From contig JACPUE010000004.1 of NCBI GenBank assembly GCA_016192425.1, positions 124,001 through 188,000 of the forward strand: DNA of 64,000 bases. Reading direction: 5' to 3'. The notes beneath the pieces are model-generated. The model worked only from the letters and a program-made list of their open reading frames with translations. It had not been told where the DNA came from and did no database searches. The position numbers and the translations under genes were made by a program. Source of the DNA: Burkholderiales bacterium (GTDB lineage Bacteria > Pseudomonadota > Gammaproteobacteria > Burkholderiales > Burkholderiaceae_C). Shown here piece after piece: positions 45,151-55,902 of the stretch (within the stretch, counting starts at the first letter, position 1; each line of letters begins with the position of its first letter).

Positions 45151-46410
45151 TCACATGTTGTCGATCATGACCTGACCGAAGCCAGAGCAGCTCACTTGCG
45201 TGGCGCCGTCCATCAGGCGGGCGAAGTCGTAGGTGACCTTCTTGGACTTGATGGATTTTTCCATGGAGCTGATGATGAGGTCGGCAGCTTCGATCCAGCC
45301 CATGTGGCGCAGCATCATTTCGGCGGAGAGGATTTCGGAACCAGGGTTCACGTAGTCCTTGCCAGCGTACTTGGGAGCCGTGCCGTGGGTGGCTTCGAAC
45401 ATGGCGACCGAGTCGCTCAGGTTGGCGCCGGGGGCGATGCCGATGCCGCCGACCTGGGCCGCCAGGGCGTCGGAGATGTAGTCGCCGTTGAGGTTGAGCG
45501 TGGCGATCACCGAGTATTCGGCGGGGCGCAGCAGGATCTGCTGCAGGAAGGCGTCGGCAATGCTGTCCTTGACGACGATGTCCTTGCCCGTCTTCGGGTT
45601 CTTGAACTTGCACCATGGGCCGCCGTCGATCAGTTCGGCGCCGAATTCCTTCTGTGCCAGGGCGTAGGCCCAGTCGCGGAAGCCGCCTTCGGTGTACTTC
45701 ATGATGTTGCCCTTGTGCACGATGGTGACGCTGGGCTTGTCGTTGTCGATGGCGTACTGGATGGCCTTGCGCACCAGGCGCTCGGTGCCTTCACGCGAGA
45801 CGGGCTTGATGCCGATGCCGGAGGTGCCGGGGAAGCGGATCTTCTTGACGCCGAATTCGTCTTGCAGGATCTTGATGAGCTTCTTGGCCTTGTCGGACTC
45901 GGCTTCGAATTCGATACCGGCATAGATGTCTTCGGAGTTCTCGCGGAAGATCACCATGTCGGTCTTGTGGGGCTCCTTGACGGGCGAAGGCACGCCGTCG
46001 AAGTACTGCACGGGGCGCAGGCAGACGTACAGATCCAGTTCCTGGCGCAGGGCCACGTTCAGCGAACGGATGCCGCCGCCCACGGGCGTGGTCAGCGGGC
46101 CCTTGATGGAAACCACGTAGTCCTTGAGCACCTGCAGCGTTTCCTCTGGCAGCCACACGTCGGGGCCATAGACCTTGGTGGACTTCTCGCCAGCGTACAC
46201 CTCCATCCAGTGGATCTTGCGCTTGCCGCCGTAGGCCTTGGCCACGGCGGCATCGACCACCTTGAGCATCACGGGCGTGATGTCGAAGCCCGTGCCGTCA
46301 CCCTCGATGTAAGGGACGATGGGCTGATCCGGCACATTGAGAGACATGTCGGCGTTGACGGTGATTTTCTGGCCTTCGGCGGGCACCTTGATGTGCTGGT
46401 AGCTGGTCAT
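45151..46410 (-). CDS. icd: Isocitrate dehydrogenase, NADP-dependent
   Basis: 419 residues from the ATG complementary to 46408-46410 (a longer frame adds an unlikely N-terminus). The substrate segment [20 protein letters not shown] contains the Ser that is phosphorylated in E. coli. Metal and substrate motifs [19 protein letters not shown] near 310 and [19 protein letters not shown] near 345 are typical. It catalyses oxidative decarboxylation of isocitrate to 2-oxoglutarate in the TCA cycle. Confidence 0.96.
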   Translation of the reverse strand: MTSYQHIKVPAEGQKITVNADMSLNVPDQPIVPYIEGDGTGFDITPVMLKVVDAAVAKAYGGKRKIHWMEVYAGEKSTKVYGPDVWLPEETLQVLKDYVVSIKGPLTTPVGGGIRSLNVALRQELDLYVCLRPVQYFDGVPSPVKEPHKTDMVIFRENSEDIYAGIEFEAESDKAKKLIKILQDEFGVKKIRFPGTSGIGIKPVSREGTERLVRKAIQYAIDNDKPSVTIVHKGNIMKYTEGGFRDWAYALAQKEFGAELIDGGPWCKFKNPKTGKDIVVKDSIADAFLQQILLRPAEYSVIATLNLNGDYISDALAAQVGGIGIAPGANLSDSVAMFEATHGTAPKYAGKDYVNPGSEILSAEMMLRHMGWIEAADLIISSMEKSIKSKKVTYDFARLMDGATQVSCSGFGQVMIDNM

Positions 46411-46692
46411 GGACGGGAAGTCTCCGGTGGAATGCTGAAGGGTATTCAGCGGGTTGGGCAAAGCATAGTGATGCCGGAAGATTCTAACGAGAAAAGCCCG
46501 ACTCAGGCCTTACGGCACCACAGGGCGCACGGCGTTTTCACATACTGCAATCGGGCCGCACGCGGGGGTGTTGCGAGGCACACCCGCACCCTTGCCGCAC
46601 AATGGAGGTTTGGATGGTACGCAGCACAGTACGCGTGCCGGTTGTTCCGGGGCCGACCCTGCGGCCCTGGCGCGTTTGGACGATTGTTGACC

Positions 46693-47163
46693 ATGGCACT
46701 GAATCACTTGTCTTCCCTTGTATCTCGCCCGCTGGCTGTCGCACTGATGGCTCTTGCTGCAGCGGCAGCAGCGCAGGAAGGACCTCAGCACGATTTGCTG
46801 CGCGTGGAAATGACCGCAGGGATGTACCGCATTGAAGCCCAGGTGGCACAAACCGACCTGCAACGTGCCGTGGGCCTGATGCGCCGCCAGGACATGCCCG
46901 AGCACGAGGGCATGCTATTCGTCTTCGAGCAACCCGCCAAGCAGTGCTTCTGGATGAAGAACACCCTGCTGCCGCTGACCGCAGCCTTTGTCGCAGACGA
47001 TGGCACCATCGTGAACCTGGCCGACATGAAGCCGCAAACGCTGGACTCGCACTGCTCGGCGAAGCCTGTGCGCTATGTGCTGGAGATGAACCAGGGCTGG
47101 TTCAAAAAACGCGGCATCAAGCCAGGTTTCAAGCTGCAAGGCACGCCATTCCGCAAGCCCTGA
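46693..47163 (+). CDS. DUF192 family exported protein
   Basis: 156 residues from the ATG at 46693 with a signal peptide (RPLAVALMALAAAAAAQ). The DUF192 fold follows: YRIEAQVAQTDLQRAVGLMR, MPEHEGMLFVFEQPAKQCFW and MKNTLLPLTAAFV, ending with RYVLEMNQGWFKKRGIKPG. The function of the family is not firmly known; it is exported to the periplasm. A terminator shared with sodB follows. Confidence 0.88.
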   Translation: MALNHLSSLVSRPLAVALMALAAAAAAQEGPQHDLLRVEMTAGMYRIEAQVAQTDLQRAVGLMRRQDMPEHEGMLFVFEQPAKQCFWMKNTLLPLTAAFVADDGTIVNLADMKPQTLDSHCSAKPVRYVLEMNQGWFKKRGIKPGFKLQGTPFRKP

Positions 47164-47220
47164 ATTGCTATATTTTTGATAGCTGCTTGCGCTTTATCCA
47201 TAAGCGCAAGAGTCCAGCCA
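47164..47220 (+). repeat. Dispersed GATAGCTGC repeat, copy 6
   Basis: Reads TTGCTATATTTTTGATAGCT, GCTTGCGCTTTATCCATAAG and CGCAAGAGTCCAGC. It starts right at the stop codon of the DUF192 gene. This is the best-preserved short-form copy in the window. Confidence 0.7.
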
Positions 47221-47222
47221 GT

Positions 47223-47254
47223 AAAAAGATGGCCCCGGTGGGGCCATCTTTTTT
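47223..47254. terminator. Bidirectional terminator between DUF192 gene and sodB
   Basis: AAAAAGATGGCCCC and GGGGCCATCTTTTTT pair around a 3-nt loop, with A and T tracts on both sides, so it can end both convergent transcripts. Confidence 0.85.
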
Positions 47255-47266
47255 GGTGCGGGCCGG

Positions 47267-47848
47267 TCAGGCAAAGTTGGCTTCGGCGAACTTCCAGTTC
47301 ACCAAGTTGGACAGGAAGGTCTCGACGAACTTCTGGCGCAGGTTGCGGTAGTCGATGTAGTAGGCGTGCTCCCACACATCCACCGTGAGCAGCGCCTTGT
47401 CGGCGCTGGTCAGGGGCGTGCCGGCGGCGCCGGTGTTGACGATGTCCACCGAGCCGTCGGCCTTCTTCACCAGCCAGGTCCAGCCGGAGCCGAAATTGCC
47501 CACGGCGCTTTTGACGAAGGCTTCCTTGAAGGCAGCGTAGCTGCCCCATTTGGCGTTGATGGCAGCCGCCAGCGCGCCCGCAGGCTCACCGCCGCCATTT
47601 GGAACCATGCAGTTCCAGAAGAAGGTGTGGTTCCAGATCTGGGCGGCGTTGTTGTAGATGCCGCCGCTGGATTTCTTGATGATGTCTTCGAGGGACATCG
47701 ATTCGAACTCGGTGCCCTTTTGCAGGTTGTTCAGGTTCACCACGTAGGCGCTGTGGTGCTTGCCGTGGTGGTATTCCAGCGTTTCCTTGCTGTAGTACGG
47801 AGCCAGGGCATCAATGGCGTAGGGCAGCGCGGGCAAAGTATGTTCCAT
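47267..47848 (-). CDS. sodB: Superoxide dismutase, Fe/Mn type
   Basis: 193 residues from the ATG complementary to 47846-47848. Metal ligands are in [21 protein letters not shown] and the C-terminal [13 protein letters not shown]. The FGSGWTWLV segment and the FeSOD-like [12 protein letters not shown] point to the iron enzyme of the SodB type. It converts superoxide to hydrogen peroxide and oxygen in the cytoplasm. Confidence 0.95.
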   Translation of the reverse strand: MEHTLPALPYAIDALAPYYSKETLEYHHGKHHSAYVVNLNNLQKGTEFESMSLEDIIKKSSGGIYNNAAQIWNHTFFWNCMVPNGGGEPAGALAAAINAKWGSYAAFKEAFVKSAVGNFGSGWTWLVKKADGSVDIVNTGAAGTPLTSADKALLTVDVWEHAYYIDYRNLRQKFVETFLSNLVNWKFAEANFA

Positions 47849-47978
47849 GGGGCAGTCCTTTCTTCTGTGGTGGGGTGCGGCACCGGCAAAGGCTGGCGCC
47901 GAGGAGGTCAGCGATCCATTGTAGGAACAAGCCTCGATCTTTGCAGGGCCGGGGCTTTGTCCGCGCGGGCTGTGGGGG

Positions 47979-49277
47979 TCATGCCGATGGCTGCACCGCC
48001 TGCACCTGCACTTGCAGGTGCCCATCGGCAAGCTGGGCCTGCAGTGCTTCGCCCTTGCGGGTTTGTTGCACGCTGGTCAGCGCGTGGCCCTGCGCGTTGC
48101 GCAGGATGGCGTAGCCGCGCTCCAGCACGCGCTGCGGGGCCAGCAGATCCAGCCGCAGCGCACTGCGCGCCAGGCGCTCGCCGTGCGCCGCCAGGTGTTG
48201 TTGCAGGGCTTGAGGAAATTTTGCCTCCAGCGCTTGCTGGGATTGTGTGAGCTGCTGCAATTTTAATAGCACCTCATGGCGCAGGCGCCCTTGCAGGACG
48301 GACAGGCGCTGGTGCTCGCGCGTCGCCAGGCCCGAGGGGCGGCCCAGGCGCAGGGCCAGGTGGTCCAGGCGCTGGCCGCGCAGGTCGATCTGGCGCTGCA
48401 CGCCGTCCTGCAGCCGCTCGCCCAGCAAGTCGAGCGCCCCCAGCCACACCGCACGCGGCTGGGCTACTAGTTCTGCGGCTGCGGTGGGCGTGGGTGCGCG
48501 CAGGTCGGCGCAGAAGTCGGCAATGGTGAAGTCCGTTTCGTGCCCCACCCCGCAGACCACGGGCACCGGGCTTTGCACGATGGTGCGCGCAAGCTGCTCG
48601 TCATTGAAGGCCCACAGGTCTTCGATGGAGCCGCCTCCGCGCACCAGCAGGATGGCGTCGATGGCCACATCGCCCGCCAGCGCAAGGCGGTACAGGCGCG
48701 AGAGTGCCGCACACAGGCTGGCCGGTGCCTGCGCACCCTGCACCTGGGCGGGCACCAGCACCACGGGCAGGTAGGGCGCGCGGCGGCGCAAGGCGGTCAC
48801 CACGTCGTGCAGCGCCGCCGCACCGGTGGATGTGACCAGCCCTATGCCCCTGGGCATGGCCGACAGGGCGCGCTTGCGGGCCGGGTCGAACAGGCCCTCG
48901 GCTTCCAGCCGGGCCTTGAGCCGCAGGAACTGCTCGAACAAAGCGCCCTGCCCTGCGCGGCGCAGTTGTTCGACAACGAGCTGCAGGTCGCCGCGCGCCT
49001 CGTACACGCCCAGACGGCCCTGCACCTCGACGAGTTCGCCGTCACGCGGCACAAAATCCAGCGCCTCGGCGGCGCGCCGGAACATCGCACAGCGGATCTG
49101 ACCCTGGCCGTCCTTGAGCGCGAAGTAGCAATGCCCGCTGGCAGCGCGTGAAAAGCCGGTGATCTCGCCGCGCACGGCCACGGGATTGAAGCGCGCCTGT
49201 AGTGCATCTGCCACGGCGCGGCACAGCGCACCAACCTCCCAGATGCGCGGCACTGGCTGTGGGTTTTCAATGCCCAT
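47979..49277 (-). CDS. xseA: Exodeoxyribonuclease VII large subunit
   Basis: 432 residues. An N-terminal OB-fold ([20 protein letters not shown]) precedes the catalytic domain with [40 protein letters not shown] and [21 protein letters not shown] coiled C-terminal region follows. It acts with XseB in single-strand DNA degradation and repair. The coiled-coil part ([20 protein letters not shown]) is encoded by sequence closely matching the dispersed repeat, in frame, suggesting a tolerated insertion. Confidence 0.95.
   Translation of the reverse strand: MGIENPQPVPRIWEVGALCRAVADALQARFNPVAVRGEITGFSRAASGHCYFALKDGQGQIRCAMFRRAAEALDFVPRDGELVEVQGRLGVYEARGDLQLVVEQLRRAGQGALFEQFLRLKARLEAEGLFDPARKRALSAMPRGIGLVTSTGAAALHDVVTALRRRAPYLPVVLVPAQVQGAQAPASLCAALSRLYRLALAGDVAIDAILLVRGGGSIEDLWAFNDEQLARTIVQSPVPVVCGVGHETDFTIADFCADLRAPTPTAAAELVAQPRAVWLGALDLLGERLQDGVQRQIDLRGQRLDHLALRLGRPSGLATREHQRLSVLQGRLRHEVLLKLQQLTQSQQALEAKFPQALQQHLAAHGERLARSALRLDLLAPQRVLERGYAILRNAQGHALTSVQQTRKGEALQAQLADGHLQVQVQAVQPSA
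48207..48273 (-). repeat. Dispersed repeat copy inside xseA
   Basis: On the coding strand: GTGCTATTAAAATTGCAGCA, then CCCAGCAAGCGCTGGAGGCA and AAATTTCCTCAAGCC. It shares the GCTATT, GCAAGCGCTGGAG and CAAATTT blocks with the intergenic copies and is translated as part of the protein's coiled-coil region. Confidence 0.5.
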
Positions 49278-49632
49278 GGCCCGTATCCATGCGCCTTGCC
49301 GGGCTTGCTGCGCCGCAGTATTCCACAGAGCACATAAGTGTCATGGTTGTAAGCAATTGCTCCTCACCATGCGCGCCAATACACTGAAATTCGTGCATCT
49401 TATTGATTTTGTTGATTTTTTTACCGCTTAAAAAAGCGGCATTTTGTTCCGACCACGGTGTGGCGCCGTTGTGCGGCGTCCGGCACCAGCCTTCTCCACA
49501 AAGTTATCCACAGAAACTGTGGGTGAGGCGCACATACAAACAGATGCAATCACAGCCCCCCGCTGGGCGGCGGGATTGCCGCAAAGCTGGGCCATAATCG
49601 CTTTTTGCCCACCCCGTGCGGAGACAAGACAA
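49278..49632. promoter_or_regulatory. Intergenic region before exbB-lpxK operon, with a DnaA box
   Basis: A 355-bp gap between divergent xseA and the exbB-like gene. It contains a perfect DnaA box TTATCCACA (49504-49512), an adjacent near match TTCTCCACA, and the inverted repeat CCGCTTAAAAAAGCGG (about 49426) next to T-rich sequence that may act as a terminator or protein site. The rest probably holds promoters. No gene seen. Confidence 0.55.
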
Positions 49633-50265
49633 TTGCTGTCCATCATACAAGCCGCAGGCTGGCCCATCTGGCCCCTGATCGCCTGCTCGGTTCTGGCCCT
49701 TGCGCTGATTTTCGAACGCTTCATCTCCCTCAAATCTGCCCGCATCATCCCGCCCAAGTTGCTGGATGAGGCGATCTCCGTGTCTTCGCAATCCGTGCCC
49801 GGCCCGGATGTGGTGGGCAAGCTGGCGCAAAACTCCGCCCTGGGCGAAGTGCTGGCCACGGGGCTGCGCACGCTCAACAGCAACCCGCGCAGCACCGAAT
49901 CCGACCTGCGCGCCGCCATGGAGGGCGCTGGCCGCATGGTGGCGCACCGCCTTGAAAAATACCTGAATGCGCTGGCCACCATTGCCTCGGCAGCGCCGCT
50001 GCTGGGCCTGCTGGGCACGGTGGTGGGCATGATCGAGATCTTCGGCTCCCAGGGCGGCGCAACCGGCGGCATGGGCAGCGGCAACCCTGCGCAGCTGGCG
50101 CACGGCATTTCGGTGGCCTTGTACAACACCGCCTTCGGTCTGGTGATCGCCATTCCGACGCTGATCTTCTGGCGCTACTTCCGCAGCCGCGTGGATGCCT
50201 ACCTGCTGACGCTGGAGCTGTCGTCCGAGCAGTTCGTGCGCCATTTGCTGCGCCACAAGAAGTGA
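49633..50265 (+). CDS. exbB: ExbB/TolQ-type proton channel protein
   Basis: 210 residues from the TTG at 49633, preceded by GGAG at 10 nt; the frame is open upstream but without hydrophobic or family sequence. Helices are IWPLIACSVLALALIFERFI, SAAPLLGLLGTVVGMIEIFG and ISVALYNTAFGLVIAIPTLI, the MotA/TolQ/ExbB layout. It forms with the downstream ExbD-like protein an inner-membrane proton channel that drives TonB-dependent uptake or Tol function. Gene order with lpxK and kdsB is typical of betaproteobacteria. Confidence 0.9.
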   Translation: MLSIIQAAGWPIWPLIACSVLALALIFERFISLKSARIIPPKLLDEAISVSSQSVPGPDVVGKLAQNSALGEVLATGLRTLNSNPRSTESDLRAAMEGAGRMVAHRLEKYLNALATIASAAPLLGLLGTVVGMIEIFGSQGGATGGMGSGNPAQLAHGISVALYNTAFGLVIAIPTLIFWRYFRSRVDAYLLTLELSSEQFVRHLLRHKK

Positions 50266-50287
50266 ACGCACCGGCAAAGGCTGCCCC

Positions 50288-50719
50288 ATGAACTTTCGCC
50301 CCCGCACCAAGGAAGAGCCGGAGATCAACCTGATCCCCTTCATCGACGTGCTGCTGGTGATCCTCATCTTTTTGATGCTGACCACCACCTACAGCAAGTT
50401 CACCGAACTGCAGCTCACCCTGCCCGTGGCCGACGCCGAGCAGCAGCGCGACCACCCCAAGGAAGTGGTGGTCGCTGTGGCTGCCGATGGCCGCTACGCC
50501 ATCAACAAGAACGGCATCGACGGCAAGGGCGTGGATCAACTGGCCGCCGCACTGCGCGACGCCGCCAAGGCAGGCCAGGGCACGGTCGTCATCATCAGTG
50601 CGGACGCCATGGCACCGCACCAATCGGTCATCTCGGTGATGGAGGCGGCGCGCCGCGCAGGCCTCACACAGATCACCTTCGCCACCCAGTCCTCCGCCCG
50701 GGCGGGCGCAGGCAAGTAG
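50288..50719 (+). CDS. exbD: ExbD/TolR-type protein
   Basis: 143 residues. A short basic cytoplasmic N-terminus precedes one membrane helix with the proton-carrying Asp (NLIPFIDVLLVILIFLMLTT). The periplasmic domain (VVVAVAADGRYAINKNGID ... VVIISADAMAPHQSVISVME) follows. It partners with the preceding channel subunit, starting 22 bp downstream. Confidence 0.92.
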   Translation: MNFRPRTKEEPEINLIPFIDVLLVILIFLMLTTTYSKFTELQLTLPVADAEQQRDHPKEVVVAVAADGRYAINKNGIDGKGVDQLAAALRDAAKAGQGTVVIISADAMAPHQSVISVMEAARRAGLTQITFATQSSARAGAGK

Positions 50720-50764
50720 GCGCCCTCATCCACTGCTGCAGCGCCGCAGCCCTTCTCCCGTTCC

Positions 50765-51781
50765 ATGCCCCAGGCCAGCAACGCCAGCCATGCGCTGCAA
50801 CGCGCATGGCAGCGGCGCGGCGCGCTGGCCTGCCTGCTCTGGCCGCTGTCGCTGCCCATGGGGCTGCTGGTGCGGCTGCGCCGTTGGCTGTACGCGGCGC
50901 GCATTCTTCCATCCGGCCACCCTGGCGTGCCTGTGATCGTGGTGGGCAATGTGGTGGCGGGCGGTGCAGGCAAAACCCCGGTGGTGATGGCCGTGGTGCG
51001 CCACCTGCAGGCCCGTGGCTGGCAGCCCGGCGTGGTTTCGCGCGGCTACGGGCGCAGCAGCACCGACTGCCGCGAGGTGCTGCCCGACAGCCCGCCCGGC
51101 CAGGTGGGCGACGAACCCCTGCTCCTGGCGCGCCGCTGCAAGGTGCCGGTCTTCGTGGCACGCCAGCGTCTGCAGGCCGCGCACGCACTGCGCCAAAACC
51201 ACCCTGGCACCGACATCATCGTGTGCGACGACGGCCTGCAGCACCTGGCGCTGGCACGCGACATCGAGGTCTGCGTGTTCAACAGCGATGGCACAGGCAA
51301 CGGCTGGCTGCTGCCCGCAGGCCCCTTGCGCGAACCCTGGCCACGGCCTGTGGATCTGGTGGTGCACGCGGGCGCCGCCCCTGCGGGCGGCGATGCGCCC
51401 CGCTTCGCCATGCAACGATGCCTGGCGCCCTGTGCGCTGCGTGCCGACGGCAGCCAGGTGCCCCTGCACGGCCTGCGGGGACAGCCGCTGCTGGCGCTGG
51501 CGGGCATTGCCCGGCCCGGCGATTTCTTTGCCCTGCTGCTGCAGGCAGGTCTCACACCCGAGCGCACGCTGGCGCTGCCGGATCACTATGATTTTGATAG
51601 CTGGCAGCGCCCGTCAGATAAGCCCTACACCTTGATATGCACTGAAAAGGACGCCGCCAAGCTCTGGCGCAGCCACCCCGATGCACTGGCGGTGCCGCTG
51701 CAGGTGGACATTGCCCCAGGCTTTTTCGAGGCGCTCGACGCCCGGCTGGCTGCGCTGGGCTCGCTATCATCCCGCACCTGA
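50765..51781 (+). CDS. lpxK: Tetraacyldisaccharide 4'-kinase
   Basis: 338 residues. An N-terminal hydrophobic segment ([19 protein letters not shown]) anchors it. The P-loop is [20 protein letters not shown] near 60, and conserved VVSRGYGR and DDGLQH segments follow. It phosphorylates the lipid A disaccharide precursor at the inner membrane. The C-terminal [20 protein letters not shown] is encoded by a sequence resembling the dispersed repeat of this window; the following CTEKDA motif is intact. Confidence 0.95.
   Translation: MPQASNASHALQRAWQRRGALACLLWPLSLPMGLLVRLRRWLYAARILPSGHPGVPVIVVGNVVAGGAGKTPVVMAVVRHLQARGWQPGVVSRGYGRSSTDCREVLPDSPPGQVGDEPLLLARRCKVPVFVARQRLQAAHALRQNHPGTDIIVCDDGLQHLALARDIEVCVFNSDGTGNGWLLPAGPLREPWPRPVDLVVHAGAAPAGGDAPRFAMQRCLAPCALRADGSQVPLHGLRGQPLLALAGIARPGDFFALLLQAGLTPERTLALPDHYDFDSWQRPSDKPYTLICTEKDAAKLWRSHPDALAVPLQVDIAPGFFEALDARLAALGSLSSRT
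51586..51642 (+). repeat. Dispersed repeat-like sequence inside lpxK
   Basis: CTATGATTTTGATAGCTGGC, AGCGCCCGTCAGATAAGCCC and TACACCTTGAT line up with the copy at 47164 (CTATATTTTTGATAGCTGC...GCGCTT...ATAAGCGC). It is read in frame within lpxK. Confidence 0.45.
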
Positions 51782-51809
51782 TTTCCTGTCTTTCCCACAC
51801 CACACCGCC

Positions 51810-51992
51810 ATGGACTCCAAACTGCTCGAACTGCTGGTCTGCCCTGTCACCAAAGGCCCCCTCACCTATGACCGGGAGCGCCAGGAACTCATCTCGCGCA
51901 GCGCCCGCCTGGCCTACCCGGTGCGCGACGGCATTCCCGTCCTGCTGGAAAACGAGGCCCGCCCGCTGACCGACGAGGAACTGGAGCGATGA
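51810..51992 (+). CDS. Trm112-family small protein
   Basis: 60 residues of the Trm112/YcaR family: [18 protein letters not shown] at the start and [20 protein letters not shown] in the middle. Only one of the zinc-type Cys pairs (CPVTKG) is present, as in many YcaR proteins. It lies between lpxK and kdsB, a standard position, and overlaps kdsB by 4 bp. Confidence 0.9.
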   Translation: MDSKLLELLVCPVTKGPLTYDRERQELISRSARLAYPVRDGIPVLLENEARPLTDEELER

Positions 51993-52774
51993 GCACCAGC
52001 GGCTTTGCCGTGCTGATCCCGGCACGCATGGCATCCAGCCGCTTGCCGGACAAACCGCTGGCCGACATTGCAGGCCTGCCCATGGTGGTGCGCGTGGCGC
52101 GGCGCGCGGCTGCCAGCGGAGCCCAGCGCACCGTCGTGGCGGCGGACGATGCGCGCATCCTCGACGCCTGCCGCCAGCACGGTGTGGAGGCCATCCTCAC
52201 CCGCACCGACCACGCCAGCGGCAGCGACCGCCTGGCCGAGGCCTGCACCCTGCTGGGCCTGGACGGCGACGACGTGGTGGTCAACGTGCAGGGCGACGAA
52301 CCGCTGATCGACCCCGCCCTCATCGGCGCCGTGGCCCAGCTGCTGCAAACGCACCCGCACGCCAGCATGGGCACCGCCGCACATCCGCTGGCCTCGGTGG
52401 ACGAACTGGGCAACCCCAACATCGTCAAGGTGGTGTGCGATGCGGGCGGCCTGGCCCAGTACTTCAGCCGCGCGCCCATTCCGTTTGCACGGGACCATGC
52501 GGGCCAGCCCTGGTGGTGCAACGGCGGCACCCAGCACCCGGCGCTGGCGGGTTTTGCGCCGCTGCGCCATGTCGGCCTCTACAGCTACCGTGCGGGCTTT
52601 CTGCGCCGCTTTCCCGAACTGCCGCAGGCCCCCACCGAAGTGATCGAGGCCCTGGAACAACTGCGCGCACTGTGGCATGGCCACCGCATCGCCGTGCATG
52701 TGACGCCCACCGCCCCCGGCCCCGGCGTGGACACTCCTGAAGACTTGGCCAGCGTGCGCGCCTTGTGCACCTGA
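51989..52774 (+). CDS. kdsB: 3-deoxy-manno-octulosonate cytidylyltransferase
   Basis: 261 residues. The nucleotide-binding start is [20 protein letters not shown], with [17 protein letters not shown] near 93 and later [15 protein letters not shown]. It activates Kdo as CMP-Kdo for lipopolysaccharide core synthesis. Its start overlaps the Trm112-like gene (ATGA). Confidence 0.95.
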   Translation: MSTSGFAVLIPARMASSRLPDKPLADIAGLPMVVRVARRAAASGAQRTVVAADDARILDACRQHGVEAILTRTDHASGSDRLAEACTLLGLDGDDVVVNVQGDEPLIDPALIGAVAQLLQTHPHASMGTAAHPLASVDELGNPNIVKVVCDAGGLAQYFSRAPIPFARDHAGQPWWCNGGTQHPALAGFAPLRHVGLYSYRAGFLRRFPELPQAPTEVIEALEQLRALWHGHRIAVHVTPTAPGPGVDTPEDLASVRALCT

Positions 52775-52834
52775 GCAGCACGCCCCGCTTGTAAGCCGGA
52801 GCGCAAGCAGCCCATGCTATCCTTGCCCCTCTAA

Positions 52835-53569
<735 letters not shown>

Positions 53570-53581
53570 TCGAAACGCCTT

Positions 53582-53615
53582 GCGGGCCTTGGCCCGCTGC
53601 CCCGCAACGCGGGGC
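53582..53615. terminator. Tandem hairpins between adk and asparaginase gene
   Basis: GCGGGCCTTGGCCCGC and GCCCCGCAACGCGGGGC are two adjacent perfect stem-loops in the convergent gap. There is no long T run, so they are probable but not classical terminators. Confidence 0.55.
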
Positions 53616-53625
53616 GTTGGCATTT

Positions 53626-54603
53626 TCACAGGGCAGGTGCCGATGCGCCCAGCAGTTCCAGCAGCAAGGACACCCTGGCCTTGACCGGAATGAGGCCCGG
53701 TGACAGCGGCAGCGCAGCGTGCGCCCAGGGCAAGGACAGCACCTGACCCAAGGGACAGCGCGTGGTCACGCGCACAGCCACGCCTGCTTGCTGTGCGCGC
53801 TCCAGCGCGGCTTGCAGCGCATGGTGCAGCGTACCGTTGCCCGTGGCTGCCACCACCAGGCCCCGGACGCCGTCACGCACCAGCGCATCGACCATGGCCC
53901 CACCCGCACCAGCGTAGTTCATGACGATCTCGACACGCGGCCAGGGCGCACCGGACGCTACTGTTTCAAGAGCGCCTTGCGCCCACCCCGCGTGCGCTTG
54001 AGGCCAATCCTGCGCCAAGCGCACACGCCCTTCCTCCACCCAGCCCATCGGCCCGCCTTCGCCCGAGCTGAACGCATCCACGCGGTACGGATGCACCTTC
54101 TGCACCTGCCGCGCGCCATGCACTGCGCCCGCGCATACCGCCAGCACACCCCGTGCCCCCGGCGCATGGGCCACCGCCATGGCATCGAGCAGGTTCTGCG
54201 GCCCATCGGGTGCGATGGCCGTGGCCGGCCGCATGGCGCAGGCCAGCACCACGGGCTTGCGCGCATCGAGCACGCTGTGCAGGAACCAGGCCGTTTCTTC
54301 CAGCGTGTCCGTGCCATGCGTGATCACCACGGCGCGCACACTGTCGTCCTGCAGGTGCTCGCGACAGCGCTGCGCCAGCGCCGCCCAGACAGCAAACTCC
54401 ATGTTCTTGCTGTCAATCTGCGCCACCTGCTCGAAAACCAGCGGCCCCTGCGCAGCCTGCGCCAGGCCCGGCACGCCCGCCAGCAAATCCTGCACCCCTA
54501 CCTGCCCCGCAACATAGCCCACGTTGTCGCCTGCAGCTGCAGCCTTGCCGGCAATCGTTCCCCCCGTGCCCAGCACCACGATTTTTTTTGTTTCCACTTG
54601 CAT
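53626..54603 (-). CDS. L-asparaginase
   Basis: 325 residues. The two catalytic Thr segments are present: VVLGTGGTIAGKAAAAGDNV at the N-terminus and VVITHGTDTLEETAWFL near 92. It hydrolyses asparagine to aspartate and ammonia. No export signal is seen, so it is probably cytoplasmic (type I-like), although family subtype cannot be settled by eye. Divergent from lexA; the 70-bp gap contains the SOS boxes. Confidence 0.92.
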   Translation of the reverse strand: MQVETKKIVVLGTGGTIAGKAAAAGDNVGYVAGQVGVQDLLAGVPGLAQAAQGPLVFEQVAQIDSKNMEFAVWAALAQRCREHLQDDSVRAVVITHGTDTLEETAWFLHSVLDARKPVVLACAMRPATAIAPDGPQNLLDAMAVAHAPGARGVLAVCAGAVHGARQVQKVHPYRVDAFSSGEGGPMGWVEEGRVRLAQDWPQAHAGWAQGALETVASGAPWPRVEIVMNYAGAGGAMVDALVRDGVRGLVVAATGNGTLHHALQAALERAQQAGVAVRVTTRCPLGQVLSLPWAHAALPLSPGLIPVKARVSLLLELLGASAPAL

Positions 54604-54614
54604 CCCTTGAAAAA

Positions 54615-54649
54615 CTGGTTAAAAATACAGCTACTGTATTAAATAACAG
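54615..54649. promoter_or_regulatory. Two adjacent LexA (SOS) boxes before lexA
   Basis: CTGGTTAAAAATACAG (54615-54630) and CTGTATTAAATAACAG (54634-54649) fit the CTGT-N8-ACAG pattern, the second perfectly and the first with one mismatch. They indicate autoregulation of lexA, as in E. coli, and may also affect the divergent asparaginase gene. Confidence 0.88.
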
Positions 54650-54673
54650 CCCCTTGTCCACCGGGAGCCCGTC

Positions 54674-55348
54674 ATGCAAAGCAGCCCCAAGCTCACAGCC
54701 CGCCAACAGCAGATCCTGGATCTCATCCAGAACGCCATTGCCCGCACCGGTGCCCCGCCCACACGTGTCGAAATTGCCACCGAGCTGGGCTTCAAATCCG
54801 CCAATGCGGCCGAAGAACACCTGCAGGCCCTGGCCCGCAAAGGCGTCATCGAACTGGTCAGCGGCACCTCGCGCGGCATCCGTCTGCGCGGTGACGCCAT
54901 TCGCTCCATCAACGCTGCACGCGGCACCCAGTACAACCTGCCCATTCCGGGCCTCAGCCAACTGGTGCTGCCCCTGGTGGGGCGCGTGGCAGCGGGCTCC
55001 CCGATTCTCGCCCAGGAACATGTGGAGCAATCCTATTGCGTGGAAGAAAGCCTGTTCCAGCACAAGCCCGATTACCTGCTCAAGGTGCGCGGCATGTCCA
55101 TGCGCGACGCAGGCATCATGGACGGCGACCTGCTCGCCGTGAAAGCAGGCCATGAGGCGCGCAACGGCCAGATCATCGTCGCGCGCCTGGGGGACGACGT
55201 CACCGTCAAGCGCCTGCGGCGCACCGCGCAAGGCATTGAACTGTTGCCCGAAAACCCCGACTACCCCGTGATCGTGGTGCACCCCGGCGAGCCCTTCGCC
55301 ATCGAAGGCCTGGCCGTCGGCTTGATCCGCAACACCATGCTCATGTAA
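54674..55348 (+). CDS. lexA: LexA repressor
   Basis: 224 residues. The N-terminal winged helix is [20 protein letters not shown] ... [20 protein letters not shown]. The self-cleavage site Ala-Gly lies in [11 protein letters not shown]. The catalytic Ser is in [17 protein letters not shown] and the Lys in DVTVKRLRR. It represses SOS genes until RecA-stimulated self-cleavage. Two SOS boxes precede the gene. Confidence 0.97.
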   Translation: MQSSPKLTARQQQILDLIQNAIARTGAPPTRVEIATELGFKSANAAEEHLQALARKGVIELVSGTSRGIRLRGDAIRSINAARGTQYNLPIPGLSQLVLPLVGRVAAGSPILAQEHVEQSYCVEESLFQHKPDYLLKVRGMSMRDAGIMDGDLLAVKAGHEARNGQIIVARLGDDVTVKRLRRTAQGIELLPENPDYPVIVVHPGEPFAIEGLAVGLIRNTMLM

Positions 55349-55470
55349 GCCTTCCTCCTGCACCGCCCCAGGTGGCGGGCGCGCGTGCGGCCCCTGATGG
55401 CCCACGGCCCTGCGGCGGTGCTGTCCCTGCAATCCTGCCAGTGTTCAACCTTGACCTCTGGAGTATTCAT

Positions 55471-55812
55471 ATGGGAATCGTTCTCTTGGCAACATCCGTC
55501 CTGCCCCGCCCCTTCCTGGGCCTGTACCGCTGGTGGAAAAGCCGACCCTCCCGCACCACCCGTTCGGCAGCCCTGCCACCACAGCAAGCCCGGCCTTGTG
55601 CGGTCCATCCCATTCAGCGCAATCCGCTTGCACCCCGCACGCTCCGCGTCTGGCAGGGGCCGGTGCAGGCACAGGGCCATGGCGCAGCCTCGCCGCACAC
55701 CCGGCCCTTGCGCTGCCATACCAGTGCCAATGGCCGCATGGTGATTGCCGGGCGCATGGCCGATGTGTGTGCAGAGCTGGAGCGGCTGGCCGCGTACGAG
55801 CAACGACATTGA
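55471..55812 (+). CDS. Small hypothetical protein downstream of lexA
   Basis: 113 residues, basic, beginning MGIVLLATSVLPRPFLGLYR and ending with GRMVIAGRMADVCAELERLA, which could form a short structured helix. The middle is Pro/Arg-rich and probably disordered. No family recognised. It lies 122 bp after lexA on the same strand, so read-through and SOS co-regulation are possible. Confidence 0.5.
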   Translation: MGIVLLATSVLPRPFLGLYRWWKSRPSRTTRSAALPPQQARPCAVHPIQRNPLAPRTLRVWQGPVQAQGHGAASPHTRPLRCHTSANGRMVIAGRMADVCAELERLAAYEQRH

Positions 55813-55902
55813 CACTGCACAGCCCGGCGCGCCCGTATGCAGCAGGCGGCTGCTTACCCCTGGTTGCATAGGGCCAGGGCGCACCCAAGGCACAATGTCG
55901 GG

